Below are positions 9,297 through 19,867 of a stretch of DNA of 64,000 nucleotides, piece by piece. The translations under genes and the position numbers were made by a program. Position 1 is the first letter of the stretch, and every line of letters starts with the position of its first letter. The stretch is from Zhongshania aliphaticivorans (GTDB lineage: Bacteria > Pseudomonadota > Gammaproteobacteria > Pseudomonadales > Spongiibacteraceae). Where the stretch lies: positions 302,781 to 366,780 of the forward strand of contig NZ_CACSIK010000003.1 in NCBI RefSeq assembly GCF_902705875.1. Direction: 5' to 3'. The notes under the pieces were generated by a model. That model ran no database searches. It was not told the DNA's origin and saw only the letters and a program-made list of their open reading frames with translations.

Positions 9297-10192
9297 TCGT
9301 AAAACCCGGCCTCTCCAACAGGCCTAGTTTTAAAGCGACGGTGCACCCACATATACTGATCTGGCACACTGCGTATATTTTCCTCAAGGATCGCATTAAT
9401 AGCGCGAGCATCCACAGCAGGGTCACCGCTCGGAAAATTATCCATAGGTATTATTTCAACCCGATATCGACGACCGCCATCTAAACGCCGCTGATTTGCA
9501 TAAACTACCCTTGCCCGGCCTCCCCGCGCCAAGGTACTCGTACCAATTGTGGTCGCCGCAGGTATGCCAAAAAACGGCACAAACTCAGCTGACTTTCGAC
9601 CATAGTCTTGATCAGGCAAATAAAATAACCGCCGACCGTCACGAAGACACTTGAGTGCGCGCTTAATATTTCGACGGTGGATAGGCTCGCCATAGCGCGC
9701 CCGTGAACGACTGAGAATAAACTCAAATACTGGGTTTCTATGCTTACGGTAAAAAGAATCCGATGGGTATTGCAGACCAATAAGCGTACCGCAGAAATCC
9801 AATGTGGTGAAATGGGTGCCAATCACAATGATACCCGGGCCCCCTTCCTCCACCTCAAGATGCTCCTTTCCCAAAAGCTCAAACTCTACACCCAGCTTTT
9901 CGGGCGCAATAAACCATACCCTCAAGGTTTCCATCAAACCCACGCCTTGATTGCGCATGGTCTTCTTCACCAACACTCGGTGATCGGCCTCTGTTAATTC
10001 AGGAAAACACAAGCGCAAGTTGGTCTCACAGATATGGCGACGATCTTTGGCAAAAAAATAAAATAAATTGCCCACCCCCGCACCCAAGGCATAACTCAGC
10101 CGCCTCGGCAAATGGGCGAGTAACCAAAGTAAAGCCACGGCACACCATGAAGGCCAGTGAGTCGGGTTAAGTAGTTGTCTCTCAATTGTCAT
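9293..10192 (-). CDS. lpxL: Lipid A biosynthesis lauroyl/myristoyl acyltransferase (LpxL/HtrB type)
   Basis: A 299-residue inner-membrane-anchored enzyme adding a secondary acyl chain from acyl-ACP to (Kdo-)lipid A. It shows an N-terminal hydrophobic segment (about 14-46) and the catalytic H-x4-D motif HFTTLD at 127-132. FRKHRNPVFE-type and LPDQDYG segments of the LpxL/LpxM family follow. Length is near the usual 300-310. It is the first gene of the minus-strand envelope operon. A possible -10 (TACAAT, minus strand) lies at 10266-10271, without a clear -35. The site acylated (LpxL versus LpxM role) is uncertain. Confidence 0.87.
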   Translation of the reverse strand: MTIERQLLNPTHWPSWCAVALLWLLAHLPRRLSYALGAGVGNLFYFFAKDRRHICETNLRLCFPELTEADHRVLVKKTMRNQGVGLMETLRVWFIAPEKLGVEFELLGKEHLEVEEGGPGIIVIGTHFTTLDFCGTLIGLQYPSDSFYRKHRNPVFEFILSRSRARYGEPIHRRNIKRALKCLRDGRRLFYLPDQDYGRKSAEFVPFFGIPAATTIGTSTLARGGRARVVYANQRRLDGGRRYRVEIIPMDNFPSGDPAVDARAINAILEENIRSVPDQYMWVHRRFKTRPVGEAGFYE

Positions 10193-10377
10193 CTGATTGC
10201 ATTACACTATTGCTACATTTTCGATGCTGGAACCGCAGCCAAAATAGCTCGGTGCGAAGTGCCGCATTGTACACTGTTTAACACATACGGTTAGCCGAGA
10301 TCAGCATTTGCACACCCCTTATATCTTAGTAAAAGGCGTTAACCTTTTTTGTTAACTCGGAGAATGACAACCCCGCC

Positions 10378-10758
10378 ATGATGAACAAACCCGGCCGCAC
10401 CGGCCCCGCTCGTATTCTTGACGCATCAAAATATTCCCTCAAAGGGTTGCGGGCCGCATGGCAACACGAAGAGGCCTTTCGTCAAGAAAGCACTCTAGCA
10501 CTCATCATGCTACCTGCTGCGCTCTGGTTAGGCAGCAACGCCGGCCAGCGATCAATATTAATTGCTACGGTCGTGTTAGTCGTCATTGTAGAACTTATTA
10601 ACTCTGCCATTGAAGCCGTCGTCGACCGCATCAGCACCGATCACCACCCCCTATCAGGACAAGCAAAAGACATCGGTTCAGCCGCCGTCATGCTTAGCCT
10701 GTTACTCTGCCTAAGCTGCTGGGGCATGATCGCAGTTGAACGCTTCCTACTAAATTAA
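10378..10758 (+). CDS. dgkA: Diacylglycerol kinase
   Basis: A 126-residue trimeric inner-membrane enzyme phosphorylating diacylglycerol to phosphatidate with ATP. It recycles the diacylglycerol released when phospholipid head groups are used for periplasmic glucans or lipid A modification. It has the conserved amphipathic-helix motif EEAFRQE, the catalytic segment VVELINSAIEAVVDRIS and KDIGSAAVMLSL, with three transmembrane helices. Two adjacent ATG codons mark the start. The nearest GGAG is about 15 bases upstream, which is long. A GTTAAC-N7-GTTAAC repeat lies at 10338-10356. It is divergent from lpxL, a functionally fitting neighbour. Confidence 0.95.
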   Translation: MMNKPGRTGPARILDASKYSLKGLRAAWQHEEAFRQESTLALIMLPAALWLGSNAGQRSILIATVVLVVIVELINSAIEAVVDRISTDHHPLSGQAKDIGSAAVMLSLLLCLSCWGMIAVERFLLN

Positions 10759-10798
10759 CGCCCCCTCAAATAAAAACCACTTTAGGCGGGTAATGGTC

Positions 10799-10827
10799 TT
10801 GACAATAACTCGCTAAACATGAATAAT
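10799..10827 (+). promoter_or_regulatory. Strong sigma70 promoter for rpsT
   Basis: A perfect -35 TTGACA at 10799-10804 and a -10 AATAAT at 10822-10827, separated by 17 bp. This predicts a start near 10834 and a ~38-nt leader before rpsT. Confidence 0.75.
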
Positions 10828-10871
10828 TCCCGGCCTAAATTTTCAGTGCTAGGTTTCAAGGAGTTATAAGG

Positions 10872-11144
10872 GTGGCGAATTCTCCACAAGCTAAAAAACG
10901 CGCACGCCAGGCGGAAAAACGTCGTACGCACAACGCCAGTCTGCGCTCCATGGTTCGCACATACTTGAAAAAAGTTGTGTCAGCTATCGAATCAGGCGAT
11001 CAAGCAGAAGCTCAAACTGCTTACGTTGCTGCAGTACCCGTTCTTGACCGCATGGCCGACAAAGGCATCGTGACAAAGAACAAGGCCGCTCGCCATAAGA
11101 GCCGGCTAAACAGCAAAATTAAAGCAATGGCTACCGCTGCGTAG
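10872..11144 (+). CDS. rpsT: 30S ribosomal protein S20
   Basis: A 90-residue basic protein, Lys/Arg/Ala-rich, beginning [18 protein letters not shown] and ending [15 protein letters not shown]. It is a primary binder of 16S rRNA in the 5' domain and h44. Translation begins at GTG, with an AAGGAG Shine-Dalgarno at 10858-10863, 8 bases upstream. It is monocistronic, with its own consensus promoter and a shared bidirectional terminator. S20 is known to repress its own translation in E. coli, and the non-ATG start here is compatible with that. Confidence 0.97.
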   Translation: MANSPQAKKRARQAEKRRTHNASLRSMVRTYLKKVVSAIESGDQAEAQTAYVAAVPVLDRMADKGIVTKNKAARHKSRLNSKIKAMATAA

Positions 11145-11160
11145 TAATTCGCTTTATTTT

Positions 11161-11202
11161 GCGACATAAAAAAACCCGCTTCTGCGGGTTTTTTTATGTC
11201 GC
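11161..11202. terminator. Perfect bidirectional terminator between rpsT and proB
   Basis: A 19-bp perfect inverted repeat with a TTCT loop (11180-11183). The GC core is ACCCGC/GCGGGT, flanked by A7 and T7, so it works for rpsT on plus and proB on minus. Confidence 0.93.
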
Positions 11203-11207
11203 CTACA

Positions 11208-12344
11208 TCAAGCAACCACGACTAAATTATCTCGGTGAATCAACTCATGCTCACCGGCAAAGCCCAGCAATTCCGTTATTTTATGGCTTGGCACACCCTG
11301 CAAACGCCTTGCATCATCCGCGCAATAATTAATCAAACCCCGAGCCACCTCACAACCATGGGCATCAACACACCTAACAAGGTCGCCACGGGAAAACTGC
11401 CCCTCAACCGCCACTACCCCAACAGGTAACAGACTGCGGCCCTGCTGCGTCAATACACGTACCGCACCCTCATCAATCACCACACTGCCACGCAAGCGCA
11501 ACTGCCCGGCCAACCATTTTTTCCGAGCTGTAATCGGCGGCTCCTTAGAAAGCAGCAATGTACCAACATCCTCAGCAGCAAATACCCTATCCAATACTCG
11601 ATCTTCGCGCCCACCTACAATCACTGTATTCGCCCCAGAACGGGAAGCCAAACGCGCTGCGCGCAATTTGGTCAACATACCTCCACGCCCCAGCGATCCA
11701 GCAGCGCCACCCACCATTACATCCAAGGCGCGATCTTCTACAGAGGCCTCAGAAATTAATTTTGCAGCGGGGTTAGCACGCGGATCCTCTTCAAACAAGC
11801 CGCGCTGATCAGTCAAAATCACCAGCGCGTCAGCATCAATCAAATTGGCGACCAACGCCGCTAACGTGTCATTGTCACCAAAACGTATTTCATCAGTAAC
11901 AACCGTGTCATTTTCATTAACAATCGGCACCACACCCAAGTCAAGCAGCGTCAACAAGGTGCTACGCGCATTCAAATAACGATCTCGCGCCGAAATATCA
12001 TCATGACCAAGCAAAATCTGCGCGGTCTGCAAACCATGAAGCCGAAACCGCGCCTCATAAGCCTGAACCAGACCCATTTGACCAACGGCAGCCGCAGCCT
12101 GTAGCTTATGCAAATCATCTGGCCGCTCACGCCAACCCAGACGAGTCATTCCCTCTGCAACAGCCCCAGACGAAACCAACACCACCTCTCGCCCAGCCGC
12201 CCTTAGCGCAGCCAACTGCGCAACCCAGGCATCCAAGCCCTCAGCATTAAGACCGCGACCATCATTTGTCAGCAGCGCTGAACCGATCTTTACCACAACA
12301 CGCTTACACGCGGTTAATCTCCGCCTACTCTCAGACAAGATCAT
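11208..12344 (-). CDS. proB: Glutamate 5-kinase with PUA domain
   Basis: A 378-residue cytoplasmic enzyme, ATP + L-glutamate to glutamyl 5-phosphate, the first step of proline synthesis. The amino-acid kinase domain shows [11 protein letters not shown] at the N-terminus, then [19 protein letters not shown] and [17 protein letters not shown] [11 protein letters not shown]-terminal PUA domain (about 280-370) contains [19 protein letters not shown], as in the long enterobacterial form. It is only 6 bp downstream of obgE, so probably cotranscribed, a conserved gammaproteobacterial arrangement. Proline feedback inhibition is known for the family. Confidence 0.96.
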   Translation of the reverse strand: MILSESRRRLTACKRVVVKIGSALLTNDGRGLNAEGLDAWVAQLAALRAAGREVVLVSSGAVAEGMTRLGWRERPDDLHKLQAAAAVGQMGLVQAYEARFRLHGLQTAQILLGHDDISARDRYLNARSTLLTLLDLGVVPIVNENDTVVTDEIRFGDNDTLAALVANLIDADALVILTDQRGLFEEDPRANPAAKLISEASVEDRALDVMVGGAAGSLGRGGMLTKLRAARLASRSGANTVIVGGREDRVLDRVFAAEDVGTLLLSKEPPITARKKWLAGQLRLRGSVVIDEGAVRVLTQQGRSLLPVGVVAVEGQFSRGDLVRCVDAHGCEVARGLINYCADDARRLQGVPSHKITELLGFAGEHELIHRDNLVVVA

Positions 12345-12350
12345 CTCACC

Positions 12351-13565
<1,215 letters not shown>

Positions 13566-13601
13566 CTAAAAAGGAGTGTGGATAAAACCTATCTACAGAA
13601 A

Positions 13602-13631
13602 CAAAAAAGCCCCGTCAACAGACGAGGCTTT
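13602..13631 (-). terminator. Terminator-like hairpin between rpmA and obgE
   Basis: On the minus strand AAAGCCTCGTC and GACGGGGCTTT form an 11-bp stem (one G.U) around TGTT, followed by T6. It probably sets the excess of L21/L27 message over obgE message. Confidence 0.75.
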
Positions 13632-13649
13632 AAACGTCACGAAGAAGGC

Positions 13650-13907
13650 TTAGGCCGCAACAATACTAATGTATTTGCGACTCTTTGGACCTTTAACTTC
13701 AAACTTCACCACACCATCTGCCTTTGCAAACAATGTATGGTCGGTGCCGCATCCTACGTTTTCACCTGCGTGAAAGCGTGTGCCACGCTGACGAACAATA
13801 ATGCTGCCCGCGCTAACAACTTGACCACCAAAACGTTTTACACCCAGACGCTTACTCTGTGAGTCGCGTCCGTTACGAGTACTACCACCAGCTTTCTTGT
13901 GAGCCAT
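13650..13907 (-). CDS. rpmA: 50S ribosomal protein L27
   Basis: An 85-residue protein, [20 protein letters not shown] at the start. Its N-terminal tail reaches the peptidyl transferase centre and touches t[25 protein letters not shown] and [13 protein letters not shown] are family signatures. It lacks the cleavable N-terminal extension found in Firmicutes. It follows rplU by 18 bp in the usual rplU-rpmA-obgE block. Confidence 0.97.
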   Translation of the reverse strand: MAHKKAGGSTRNGRDSQSKRLGVKRFGGQVVSAGSIIVRQRGTRFHAGENVGCGTDHTLFAKADGVVKFEVKGPKSRKYISIVAA

Positions 13908-13925
13908 GAGTCTCTCCTAAATTTC

Positions 13926-14237
13926 TTAAGCACTGATTCCAGTGATTTTCACTTCGGTGAACCACTGACGGTGACCAGCTTGTTTCATGCTGTGCTTCCG
14001 ACGGCGAAACTTAACAATTTTAACCTTGGCGTGACGACCTTGCGAAACAACTTCCGCAGTCACTTTGCTACCATCTACATAAGGTGCGCCAATTTTTAGC
14101 TCTTCACCAGCTTTAACCATCAACACTTTGTCAAAGGTTACACTTTCGCCAGTGGCAACTTCGATTTTTTCTAGCTTAAGGGTCTCACCCTCAATAACAC
14201 GGTGTTGCTTACCACCGCTTTCAATAACTGCGTACAT
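13926..14237 (-). CDS. rplU: 50S ribosomal protein L21
   Basis: A 103-residue protein beginning [14 protein letters not shown], with [20 protein letters not shown] near the end. It binds 23S rRNA near L20. The frame extends 21 codons further upstream. I chose the ATG at 14237 because it gives exactly the family length and sits 9 bases after GGAG. The ATG two codons earlier is only 3 bases from it. Confidence 0.96.
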   Translation of the reverse strand: MYAVIESGGKQHRVIEGETLKLEKIEVATGESVTFDKVLMVKAGEELKIGAPYVDGSKVTAEVVSQGRHAKVKIVKFRRRKHSMKQAGHRQWFTEVKITGISA

Positions 14238-14382
14238 GGGCATAATCTCCAAGAGCCTGCTTGCAATAATGTATTTCGGCCGAGCGCTTTCTGCTATCAC
14301 AGTCTACGCCGGGACAAGTCCAGGCACCGTCACCACCACTTAACCATTAAGAGGCCGCACGGTTTTGCTTTCAGGGGCGCGA

Positions 14383-14411
14383 ATTGTACGCAGTTTTAGA
14401 AAAATAAACAA
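14383..14411 (-). promoter_or_regulatory. Sigma70 promoter for rplU-rpmA
   Basis: On the minus strand a TTGTTT -35 (14406-14411), 17-bp spacer and TACAAT -10 (14383-14388) are followed by a GC-rich discriminator (TCGCGCCCC). That discriminator is a mark of stringently controlled ribosomal promoters. The leader would be ~140 nt. Confidence 0.7.
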
Positions 14412-14439
14412 CACCCTAAAACCTGTTACCGCAGAACGC

Positions 14440-14468
14440 TTGACAGTCCGCGGCTTCACTCATACGAT
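14440..14468 (+). promoter_or_regulatory. Sigma70 promoter for ispB
   Basis: TTGACA (14440-14445), 17 bp, TACGAT (14463-14468). The predicted start, ~14475, lies downstream of the ATG codons at 14365 and 14467 and so supports translation from 14503. Confidence 0.68.
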
Positions 14469-14502
14469 GCCAACCGACTCTGCCAGACGTATTGCCGTAA
14501 TC

Positions 14503-15462
14503 ATGCAACAGATCCGCCAGATCGTTGACAGCGAATTTGCTGCGGTCAACGACTTCATCATAGAACAACTTCACTCGAATGTGCCCCTTGTCGAAAACAT
14601 TGGCCACTATATTGTCGATGCAGGTGGCAAGCGCCTCCGCCCCTTACTAACACTTTTGTGTGCCGGTGCCATCGGCAAAACTGACTCTCAGCATGTTCAG
14701 TTAGCCGCCGTTATTGAGTTCATACATACCGCCACACTGCTGCATGATGACGTGGTCGATATTTCAGCACTTCGACGCGGACGCCCCACCGCCAACGCTA
14801 ACTGGGGCAACGCTCCAAGCGTTCTAGTAGGCGATTTCCTTTACTCGCGCGCATTTCAAATATTGGTAGAAATTGGCAGCCTTCCACTGATGGGCCTACT
14901 CTCCAGTACCACCAATACCGTGGCAGAAGGTGAAGTACTGCAATTGAGCCGCGCAGGTAATGCAGATACCAGTGAGTCTACTTATTACGACGTTATTCGC
15001 AGTAAAACCGCCGTCTTATTTGGCGCCGCTTGCGAAGGCGCAGCCATTATCAGCCATGCAAGTGAGCACCAAACCGCTTTTTACAACTACGGACTCAACC
15101 TTGGTATTGCCTTCCAATTAATTGACGACATCCTTGATTATGAAGGCAAGCCAGAAGAAACCGGTAAAAACGTTGGCGACGATCTCGCAGAAGGCAAACC
15201 AACACTGCCGCTAATTTATGTTTTACAACATGGCAACGAAACTCAGAAACAGTTAGTACGCGATGCCATTAGCAACAAATCTGCCGAGCAGCTTGACGCT
15301 ATTGTCGCCGCAGTGACCAGTAGCGGCGCGCTCACCTACTGTAGAAATGCAGCCAAACAGTATACCGACTCCGCTCTTGAGGCGCTTAAGCCTATCGAGG
15401 ACTCCCCCTGTCGTCGCGCGCTGGAAAAACTAACCACTATCGCACTATCAAGACGCAGCTAA
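14503..15462 (+). CDS. ispB: Octaprenyl diphosphate synthase
   Basis: A trans-polyprenyl synthase of 319 residues making the C40 side chain of ubiquinone/menaquinone from FPP and IPP. It has GGKRLRP (IPP binding), the first Asp-rich motif in LLHDDVVD, the RRGRPTAN stretch and the second motif DDILDYEG. The open frame extends 46 codons further up, but a consensus promoter would place the transcript start after those ATGs. Starting at MQQIRQIVDSEF aligns with the known N-terminus of about 322-residue enzymes. It is divergent from rplU, a conserved arrangement. The exact chain length is inferred. Confidence 0.93.
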   Translation: MQQIRQIVDSEFAAVNDFIIEQLHSNVPLVENIGHYIVDAGGKRLRPLLTLLCAGAIGKTDSQHVQLAAVIEFIHTATLLHDDVVDISALRRGRPTANANWGNAPSVLVGDFLYSRAFQILVEIGSLPLMGLLSSTTNTVAEGEVLQLSRAGNADTSESTYYDVIRSKTAVLFGAACEGAAIISHASEHQTAFYNYGLNLGIAFQLIDDILDYEGKPEETGKNVGDDLAEGKPTLPLIYVLQHGNETQKQLVRDAISNKSAEQLDAIVAAVTSSGALTYCRNAAKQYTDSALEALKPIEDSPCRRALEKLTTIALSRRS

Positions 15463-15560
15463 GCTAACCCGCCACCCAAGCTGCCATCAAAATTCATTAA
15501 GGGCAGCATTACTTGGGGCAAGGCACCAAACGCAAGCCAACAACAAAAACACCCAGCCAT

Positions 15561-15584
15561 AAAAAAAGCGCCCGCAGGCGCTTT
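15561..15584 (-). terminator. Terminator of the galU-manB unit
   Basis: An 8-bp stem AAAGCGCC/GGCGCTTT with a 4-base loop, followed on the minus strand by T7. It lies 16 bp after the phosphomannomutase stop. ispB ends ~100 bp away on the other strand. Confidence 0.88.
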
Positions 15585-15599
15585 CACCGACAGAAAAAT

Positions 15600-16949
15600 T
15601 TATAACATCGCCAGTAATTCAGCGGTCTTCTCTTCCATTAGCGCGGCATTACCATCACTTTCAACATTCAGCCTAACAACGGGCTCAGTGTTTGACATTC
15701 TCACATTAAAACGCCAACCCTCAAAGCTCATACTTAAACCATCAGTAAAATCGACTGCCGCCGCCAACGGCTTATATTTAGCCTCAATTTGGGCGATTAC
15801 GGTTTTCGCGTCAGCTACCTCACGGTTAATTTCCCCACTACAGGGGAACAGCGCCACTCGCTCTTCTACCAACGAAGACAGACTCGCGGATTTAACTGAC
15901 ATAAGCTGAGTAACCAGCAGCCAAGGAATCATTCCGCTATCACAATAAGCAAAGTCTCGGAAATAATGATGTGCACTCATCTCGCCACCGTACACTGCAT
16001 TTTCAATGCGCATACGCTCCTTAATGAAGGCGTGACCCGTTTTGCACTGCACAGCCTTACCGCCAGCCTCTTCCACAATCGCAACGGTATTCCAAGTTAA
16101 ACGCGGATCATGAACAATATTGGCGCCAGGGTTTTTCAATAGAAACGCTTCGGCTAACAAACCAACAACGTAATAGCCTTCAATGAAGTCACCCGTTTCA
16201 TCAAAGAAGAAACAGCGATCAAAATCACCATCCCAAGCAACCCCTAAATCAGCACCATGCGCCTTAATCGCATCAATGCTGGGCTGGCGGTTTTCTACCA
16301 GCAATGGATTGGGCACCCCATTAGGAAAATTACCGTCCGCTTCATGATGGACTCGAATAAATTCATAGGGCAAATGCTGCTCTAATAAATCGATGACCCT
16401 GCCCGCACCACCGTTACCGGCATTAACCACAATCTTTAATGGCTTTAATGAAGCAACATCCACGTAACTCAACAGATGCTCGACGTAAGCAGACGCTGTA
16501 TCTAATGACTGCAATTTGCCACGCTCGGCAGACTCAGCAAATTCATTTTGCTCAGCCAACTTTTTAATATCAAAAAGCCCTGTGTCACCACTGATAGGTT
16601 TAGACTCCTCCCGCACGAATTTCATGCCGTTGTAGTCTTTCGGGTTGTGGCTGGCGGTTACCGCGATTCCACCATCCATCTCCGCATGCGCCGTGGCAAA
16701 ATAAATTTCTTCCGTGCCGCATAAGCCGATGTCATAAACATCCACACCAGAGTCTAACAGGCCATTCGTCAATGCCGCTTTAATCGCTTCGCTACTCAAA
16801 CGTATATCATGGCCAACAACCACTTTTTTAGGCTTAATAACAGCAGCAAAAGCACGGCCAATTCGATAAGCAATATCCTCATTCAATTGATCAGGAATAC
16901 GACCGCGAACGTCGTATGCTTTAAAACATGTTATTTCACTGCTGCTCAC
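15600..16949 (-). CDS. manB: Phosphomannomutase / phosphoglucomutase
   Basis: A 449-residue alpha-D-phosphohexomutase interconverting mannose 6- and 1-phosphate (and probably the glucose esters), feeding GDP-mannose and UDP-glucose. The N-terminus [21 protein letters not shown] is very like CpsG/ManB. The phosphoserine is S100 in VTASHNP, the metal loop is [11 protein letters not shown], and the sugar-specificity loop is [13 protein letters not shown]. The C-terminal phosphate loop is [12 protein letters not shown]. Translationally coupled to galU by a 4-bp overlap, it supplies the envelope sugar genes. AlgC-type dual activity is possible. Confidence 0.92.
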   Translation of the reverse strand: MSSSEITCFKAYDVRGRIPDQLNEDIAYRIGRAFAAVIKPKKVVVGHDIRLSSEAIKAALTNGLLDSGVDVYDIGLCGTEEIYFATAHAEMDGGIAVTASHNPKDYNGMKFVREESKPISGDTGLFDIKKLAEQNEFAESAERGKLQSLDTASAYVEHLLSYVDVASLKPLKIVVNAGNGGAGRVIDLLEQHLPYEFIRVHHEADGNFPNGVPNPLLVENRQPSIDAIKAHGADLGVAWDGDFDRCFFFDETGDFIEGYYVVGLLAEAFLLKNPGANIVHDPRLTWNTVAIVEEAGGKAVQCKTGHAFIKERMRIENAVYGGEMSAHHYFRDFAYCDSGMIPWLLVTQLMSVKSASLSSLVEERVALFPCSGEINREVADAKTVIAQIEAKYKPLAAAVDFTDGLSMSFEGWRFNVRMSNTEPVVRLNVESDGNAALMEEKTAELLAML

Positions 16950-17785
16950 GATGAACCCTCGGCATAAATGTTTTCGTAGACGTAATTAGTGGCTTCGATA
17001 AAACCAGGTACGCTACCACAGTCAAAACGCTTGCCTCGGAATTTATACGCGAGAACGCAACCATTTTGCGCCTGCGTCATCAATGCATCAGTTAGCTGTA
17101 CTTCACCGTTTTTGCCAGGAGGCGTTTCACGTAAAATGTCAAAAATATCTGGCGTTAAAATATAACGACCAATAACAGCCATATTGGTTGGCGCATCTTC
17201 TGGCTTCGGTTTTTCAACCATGGAGCTAACACGGAATAAACCATCACCCATTTCTTCGCCGGCAATAACGCCATATTTTTCAATTTCTTCCAATGGCACC
17301 TCTTGGATAGCGACGATGCTGCAACGAAACTGGTTATAGAGCTTAACCATCTGCGCCATAACGCCTTCATCATCTTCATTATTGAGGCACAAATCATCCG
17401 ACAAAATAACCCCAAACGCCTCATCGCCAACGAGGCACTCACCAGTCAAAATAGCGTGCCCCAAGCCCTTCATCTCACGCTGACGCGTCATCATGAAGGT
17501 ACCTTTCTCAAGCACATTACGAATACAGTCTAAATAACGCTCTTTGCTAGAACCTGCAATCTGATTTTCCAACTCATAACTAATATCAAAATGGTCTGCA
17601 ATAGCACGCTTACCACGCCCAGTAACCAAGGCAATTTCATTTAAGTCAGCGTTAATCGCCTCTTCAACACCATACTGCACCAACGGCTTATTCACGATGG
17701 GCAGCATCTCTTTAGGCATAGATTTTGTTGCAGGCAAAAAACGTGTGCCGTAACCGGCGACAGGGAATAAACATTTTCTAATCAT
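16946..17785 (-). CDS. galU: UTP-glucose-1-phosphate uridylyltransferase
   Basis: A 279-residue nucleotidyltransferase making UDP-glucose from UTP and glucose 1-phosphate. It opens with [22 protein letters not shown], the nucleotide-binding signature, then [37 protein letters not shown] holds a metal-binding Asp, and near the end are GEVQLTDA and [12 protein letters not shown]. The length matches the Pseudomonas type. It overlaps the mutase by 4 bp, so substrate supply and use are coexpressed. Confidence 0.96.
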   Translation of the reverse strand: MIRKCLFPVAGYGTRFLPATKSMPKEMLPIVNKPLVQYGVEEAINADLNEIALVTGRGKRAIADHFDISYELENQIAGSSKERYLDCIRNVLEKGTFMMTRQREMKGLGHAILTGECLVGDEAFGVILSDDLCLNNEDDEGVMAQMVKLYNQFRCSIVAIQEVPLEEIEKYGVIAGEEMGDGLFRVSSMVEKPKPEDAPTNMAVIGRYILTPDIFDILRETPPGKNGEVQLTDALMTQAQNGCVLAYKFRGKRFDCGSVPGFIEATNYVYENIYAEGSS

Positions 17786-17945
17786 GATGTTTCCTTTTAT
17801 TAATCTGGACCAAAATCCAGCTCCATTAAAAAACTAGGCAATATGCAGCTATTTTCCCTTTAGCGCGCCCACTTAGCAAGAACAGCTCTTTTACTGTCTC
17901 TTAGTTACAGGAGTGTTACAGCAATGTTCAGGCCAATGTTTACAT

Positions 17946-17964
17946 TTTGTATGTGCCATACAAA
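17946..17964. promoter_or_regulatory. Inverted repeat, candidate operator of fabAB
   Basis: A perfect 8-bp inverted repeat, TTTGTATG-TGC-CATACAAA, lies directly upstream of the predicted fabA -10. At about -41 to -23 it covers the -35 region, so a bound protein would block polymerase. In other gammaproteobacteria fabA/fabB are controlled by FabR, DesT or FadR. The sequence does not match the sites I know for those, so the regulator is unassigned. Confidence 0.55.
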
Positions 17965-17971
17965 CCCTTCG

Positions 17972-17980
17972 TGCTAAGAT
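17972..17980 (+). promoter_or_regulatory. Extended -10 promoter for fabA
   Basis: TGC-TAAGAT forms an extended -10 element with no good -35, predicting a start near 17987 and a ~30-nt leader. A weak -35 would make it a good target for regulation. Confidence 0.5.
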
Positions 17981-18015
17981 GGCAAGCAACATTCTCAAAC
18001 TGATAATTCTGCCTC

Positions 18016-18537
18016 ATGTCTTTAATTCATCAAAATAGCTTTACTAAACAAGAGTTAATTGATTGCGGAAACGGCACGTTGTTTGGCCCCGGCAATCCAA
18101 AACTACCTGTAGACAATATGCTTATGGTAGACCGCATCACCCATGTCAGCACCGAGGGTGGTACGCATAACAAAGGCGTACTCGTTGCTGAATTGGATAT
18201 CAATCCCGACCTTTGGTTCTTTGATTGTCATTTTATTGGCGACCCAGTGATGCCCGGTTGCCTAGGCCTAGACGCCATGTGGCAGCTCGTTGGCTTTTAT
18301 TTGGGCTGGCGTGGTAATAGCGGCAAGGGACGCGCACTCGGTGCTGGCGAAGTGAAATTCACAGGCCAAATTCTTCCCGACGCCAAACTTGTCACTTACA
18401 CGCTAAACTACAAACGCTTAATAGAGCGCAAGTTAGTGCTTGGCATCGCCGACGGCGAAGTAGCCGTCGACGGCAAAGTTATCTATACCGCAAAAGATTT
18501 GCGCGTAGGTCTGTTTAAAGACGACGCCAGCTTCTAG
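18016..18537 (+). CDS. fabA: 3-hydroxydecanoyl-ACP dehydratase/isomerase
   Basis: A 173-residue type II fatty acid synthase enzyme that dehydrates 3-hydroxydecanoyl-ACP and isomerises trans-2 to cis-3, the branch point to unsaturated acyl chains. The active-site segment [20 protein letters not shown] has catalytic H72 and D86, in a single hot-dog fold. It lies 57 bp before fabB in the classic fabAB pair. The upstream inverted repeat suggests control by membrane-lipid state. Confidence 0.97.
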   Translation: MSLIHQNSFTKQELIDCGNGTLFGPGNPKLPVDNMLMVDRITHVSTEGGTHNKGVLVAELDINPDLWFFDCHFIGDPVMPGCLGLDAMWQLVGFYLGWRGNSGKGRALGAGEVKFTGQILPDAKLVTYTLNYKRLIERKLVLGIADGEVAVDGKVIYTAKDLRVGLFKDDASF

Positions 18538-18594
18538 TAAGCGTTAAAACTTTTACTAACTCCATTTACCATTAAACATTAAAAGAGGTATTCG

Positions 18595-19818
18595 ATGAGA
18601 CGTGTTGTCGTGACCGGCATGGGGATTGTTTCCAGCATAGGCAATAATCTAGCTGAAGTATTAAGTTCGCTACAGGAAGGCAAATCGGGTATTGCGCTCA
18701 ACGAGACCTACAAAGAAATGGGCTTTCGCAGCCATGTTTCAGGCTCCATTAAAAACCTTGACCTTAAAGCGCTAATTGATCGCAAACAATTCCGTTTTAT
18801 GGGCGACGCCGCCGCTTATGCCTACCTTTCTATGCAGCAAGCTATCGCAGACTCAGGTCTTCAAGAAGATCAAGTTAGCAATGTCCGCACAGGAATTATT
18901 GCCGGTTCTGGCGGAGCATCTTCTGCGAACCTAATCGACTCGGCTGACACGTTACGCCAACGCGGCGTGAAGCGCATTGGGCCGTACCGTGTCACCCAGA
19001 CCATGGGCAGCACCGTATCTGCATGCCTTGCGACACCCTTCAAAATCAAAGGTGTAAACTATTCAATTTCTTCAGCTTGCGCCACCAGCGCACACTGCAT
19101 AGGCAACGCCGCAGAGCTTATCCAACTTGGCAAACAAGACATTGTCTTTGCTGGTGGCGGCGAAGAAGAGCACTGGTCCCTAAGCTGCTTATTTGATGCA
19201 ATGGGCGCCCTATCAACAAAATACAACGACACCCCTGAGTGCGCTTCACGTCCCTATGACGCAGAGCGTGATGGCTTTGTAATTGCCGGTGGTGCCGGTA
19301 TGGTAGTGCTAGAAGAACTCGAGCACGCCAAAGCACGCGGCGCAAAAATTTACGGCGAGCTGGTTGGTTACGGCGCCACTTCCGATGGCTATGACATGGT
19401 TGCTCCCAGCGGAGAAGGTGCGGCTCGCTGTATGCACCAAGCGCTAGCCGGCGTTGATAGCGATGTTGACTACATCAACTCTCACGGCACATCGACACCT
19501 GCTGGCGACATGCAAGAATTAAAAGCGGTCAAGCAAGCTTATGAAGGCAAAAAGATCCCCGCTATTGGCTCTACCAAATCACTGGCGGGCCACTCATTGG
19601 GCGCAACAGGCGCTCAAGAAGCGATCTTTTCTTTACTCATGATGAAACATAATTTCATTGCCGCATCCGCTAATATCAGCACGCTAGATGACGAAGCGGC
19701 AGGCGTACCTATCGTGACAAGCAAGCAAGAAAATGTCACCTTGAATACAATTATGTCTAATAGTTTCGGCTTTGGCGGCACCAATGCCAGCCTTGTGTTT
19801 AAGCGTTACACAGCTTAA
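18595..19818 (+). CDS. fabB: 3-oxoacyl-ACP synthase I
   Basis: A 407-residue beta-ketoacyl-ACP synthase I, elongating cis-3-decenoyl-ACP and other chains by decarboxylative condensation with malonyl-ACP. The triad is visible: C162 in [12 protein letters not shown], one His in [11 protein letters not shown] and the other in [14 protein letters not shown]. The C-terminal [14 protein letters not shown] is conserved. A GAGG Shine-Dalgarno lies 7-8 bases upstream of the ATG. It is cotranscribed with fabA, and a 10-bp stem follows its stop. Confidence 0.96.
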   Translation: MRRVVVTGMGIVSSIGNNLAEVLSSLQEGKSGIALNETYKEMGFRSHVSGSIKNLDLKALIDRKQFRFMGDAAAYAYLSMQQAIADSGLQEDQVSNVRTGIIAGSGGASSANLIDSADTLRQRGVKRIGPYRVTQTMGSTVSACLATPFKIKGVNYSISSACATSAHCIGNAAELIQLGKQDIVFAGGGEEEHWSLSCLFDAMGALSTKYNDTPECASRPYDAERDGFVIAGGAGMVVLEELEHAKARGAKIYGELVGYGATSDGYDMVAPSGEGAARCMHQALAGVDSDVDYINSHGTSTPAGDMQELKAVKQAYEGKKIPAIGSTKSLAGHSLGATGAQEAIFSLLMMKHNFIAASANISTLDDEAAGVPIVTSKQENVTLNTIMSNSFGFGGTNASLVFKRYTA

Positions 19819-19823
19819 ACAAT

Positions 19824-19860
19824 ACGCGCCAGCGATTTATTTACACGATGGCTGGCGCGT
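19824..19860. terminator. Possible bidirectional terminator, fabB/moeA
   Basis: A perfect 10-bp stem ACGCGCCAGC/GCTGGCGCGT around a 17-base loop sits between two converging genes. The T tracts are poor on both sides, so termination may be weak or Rho-assisted. Confidence 0.5.
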
Positions 19861-19867
19861 TAACTCT

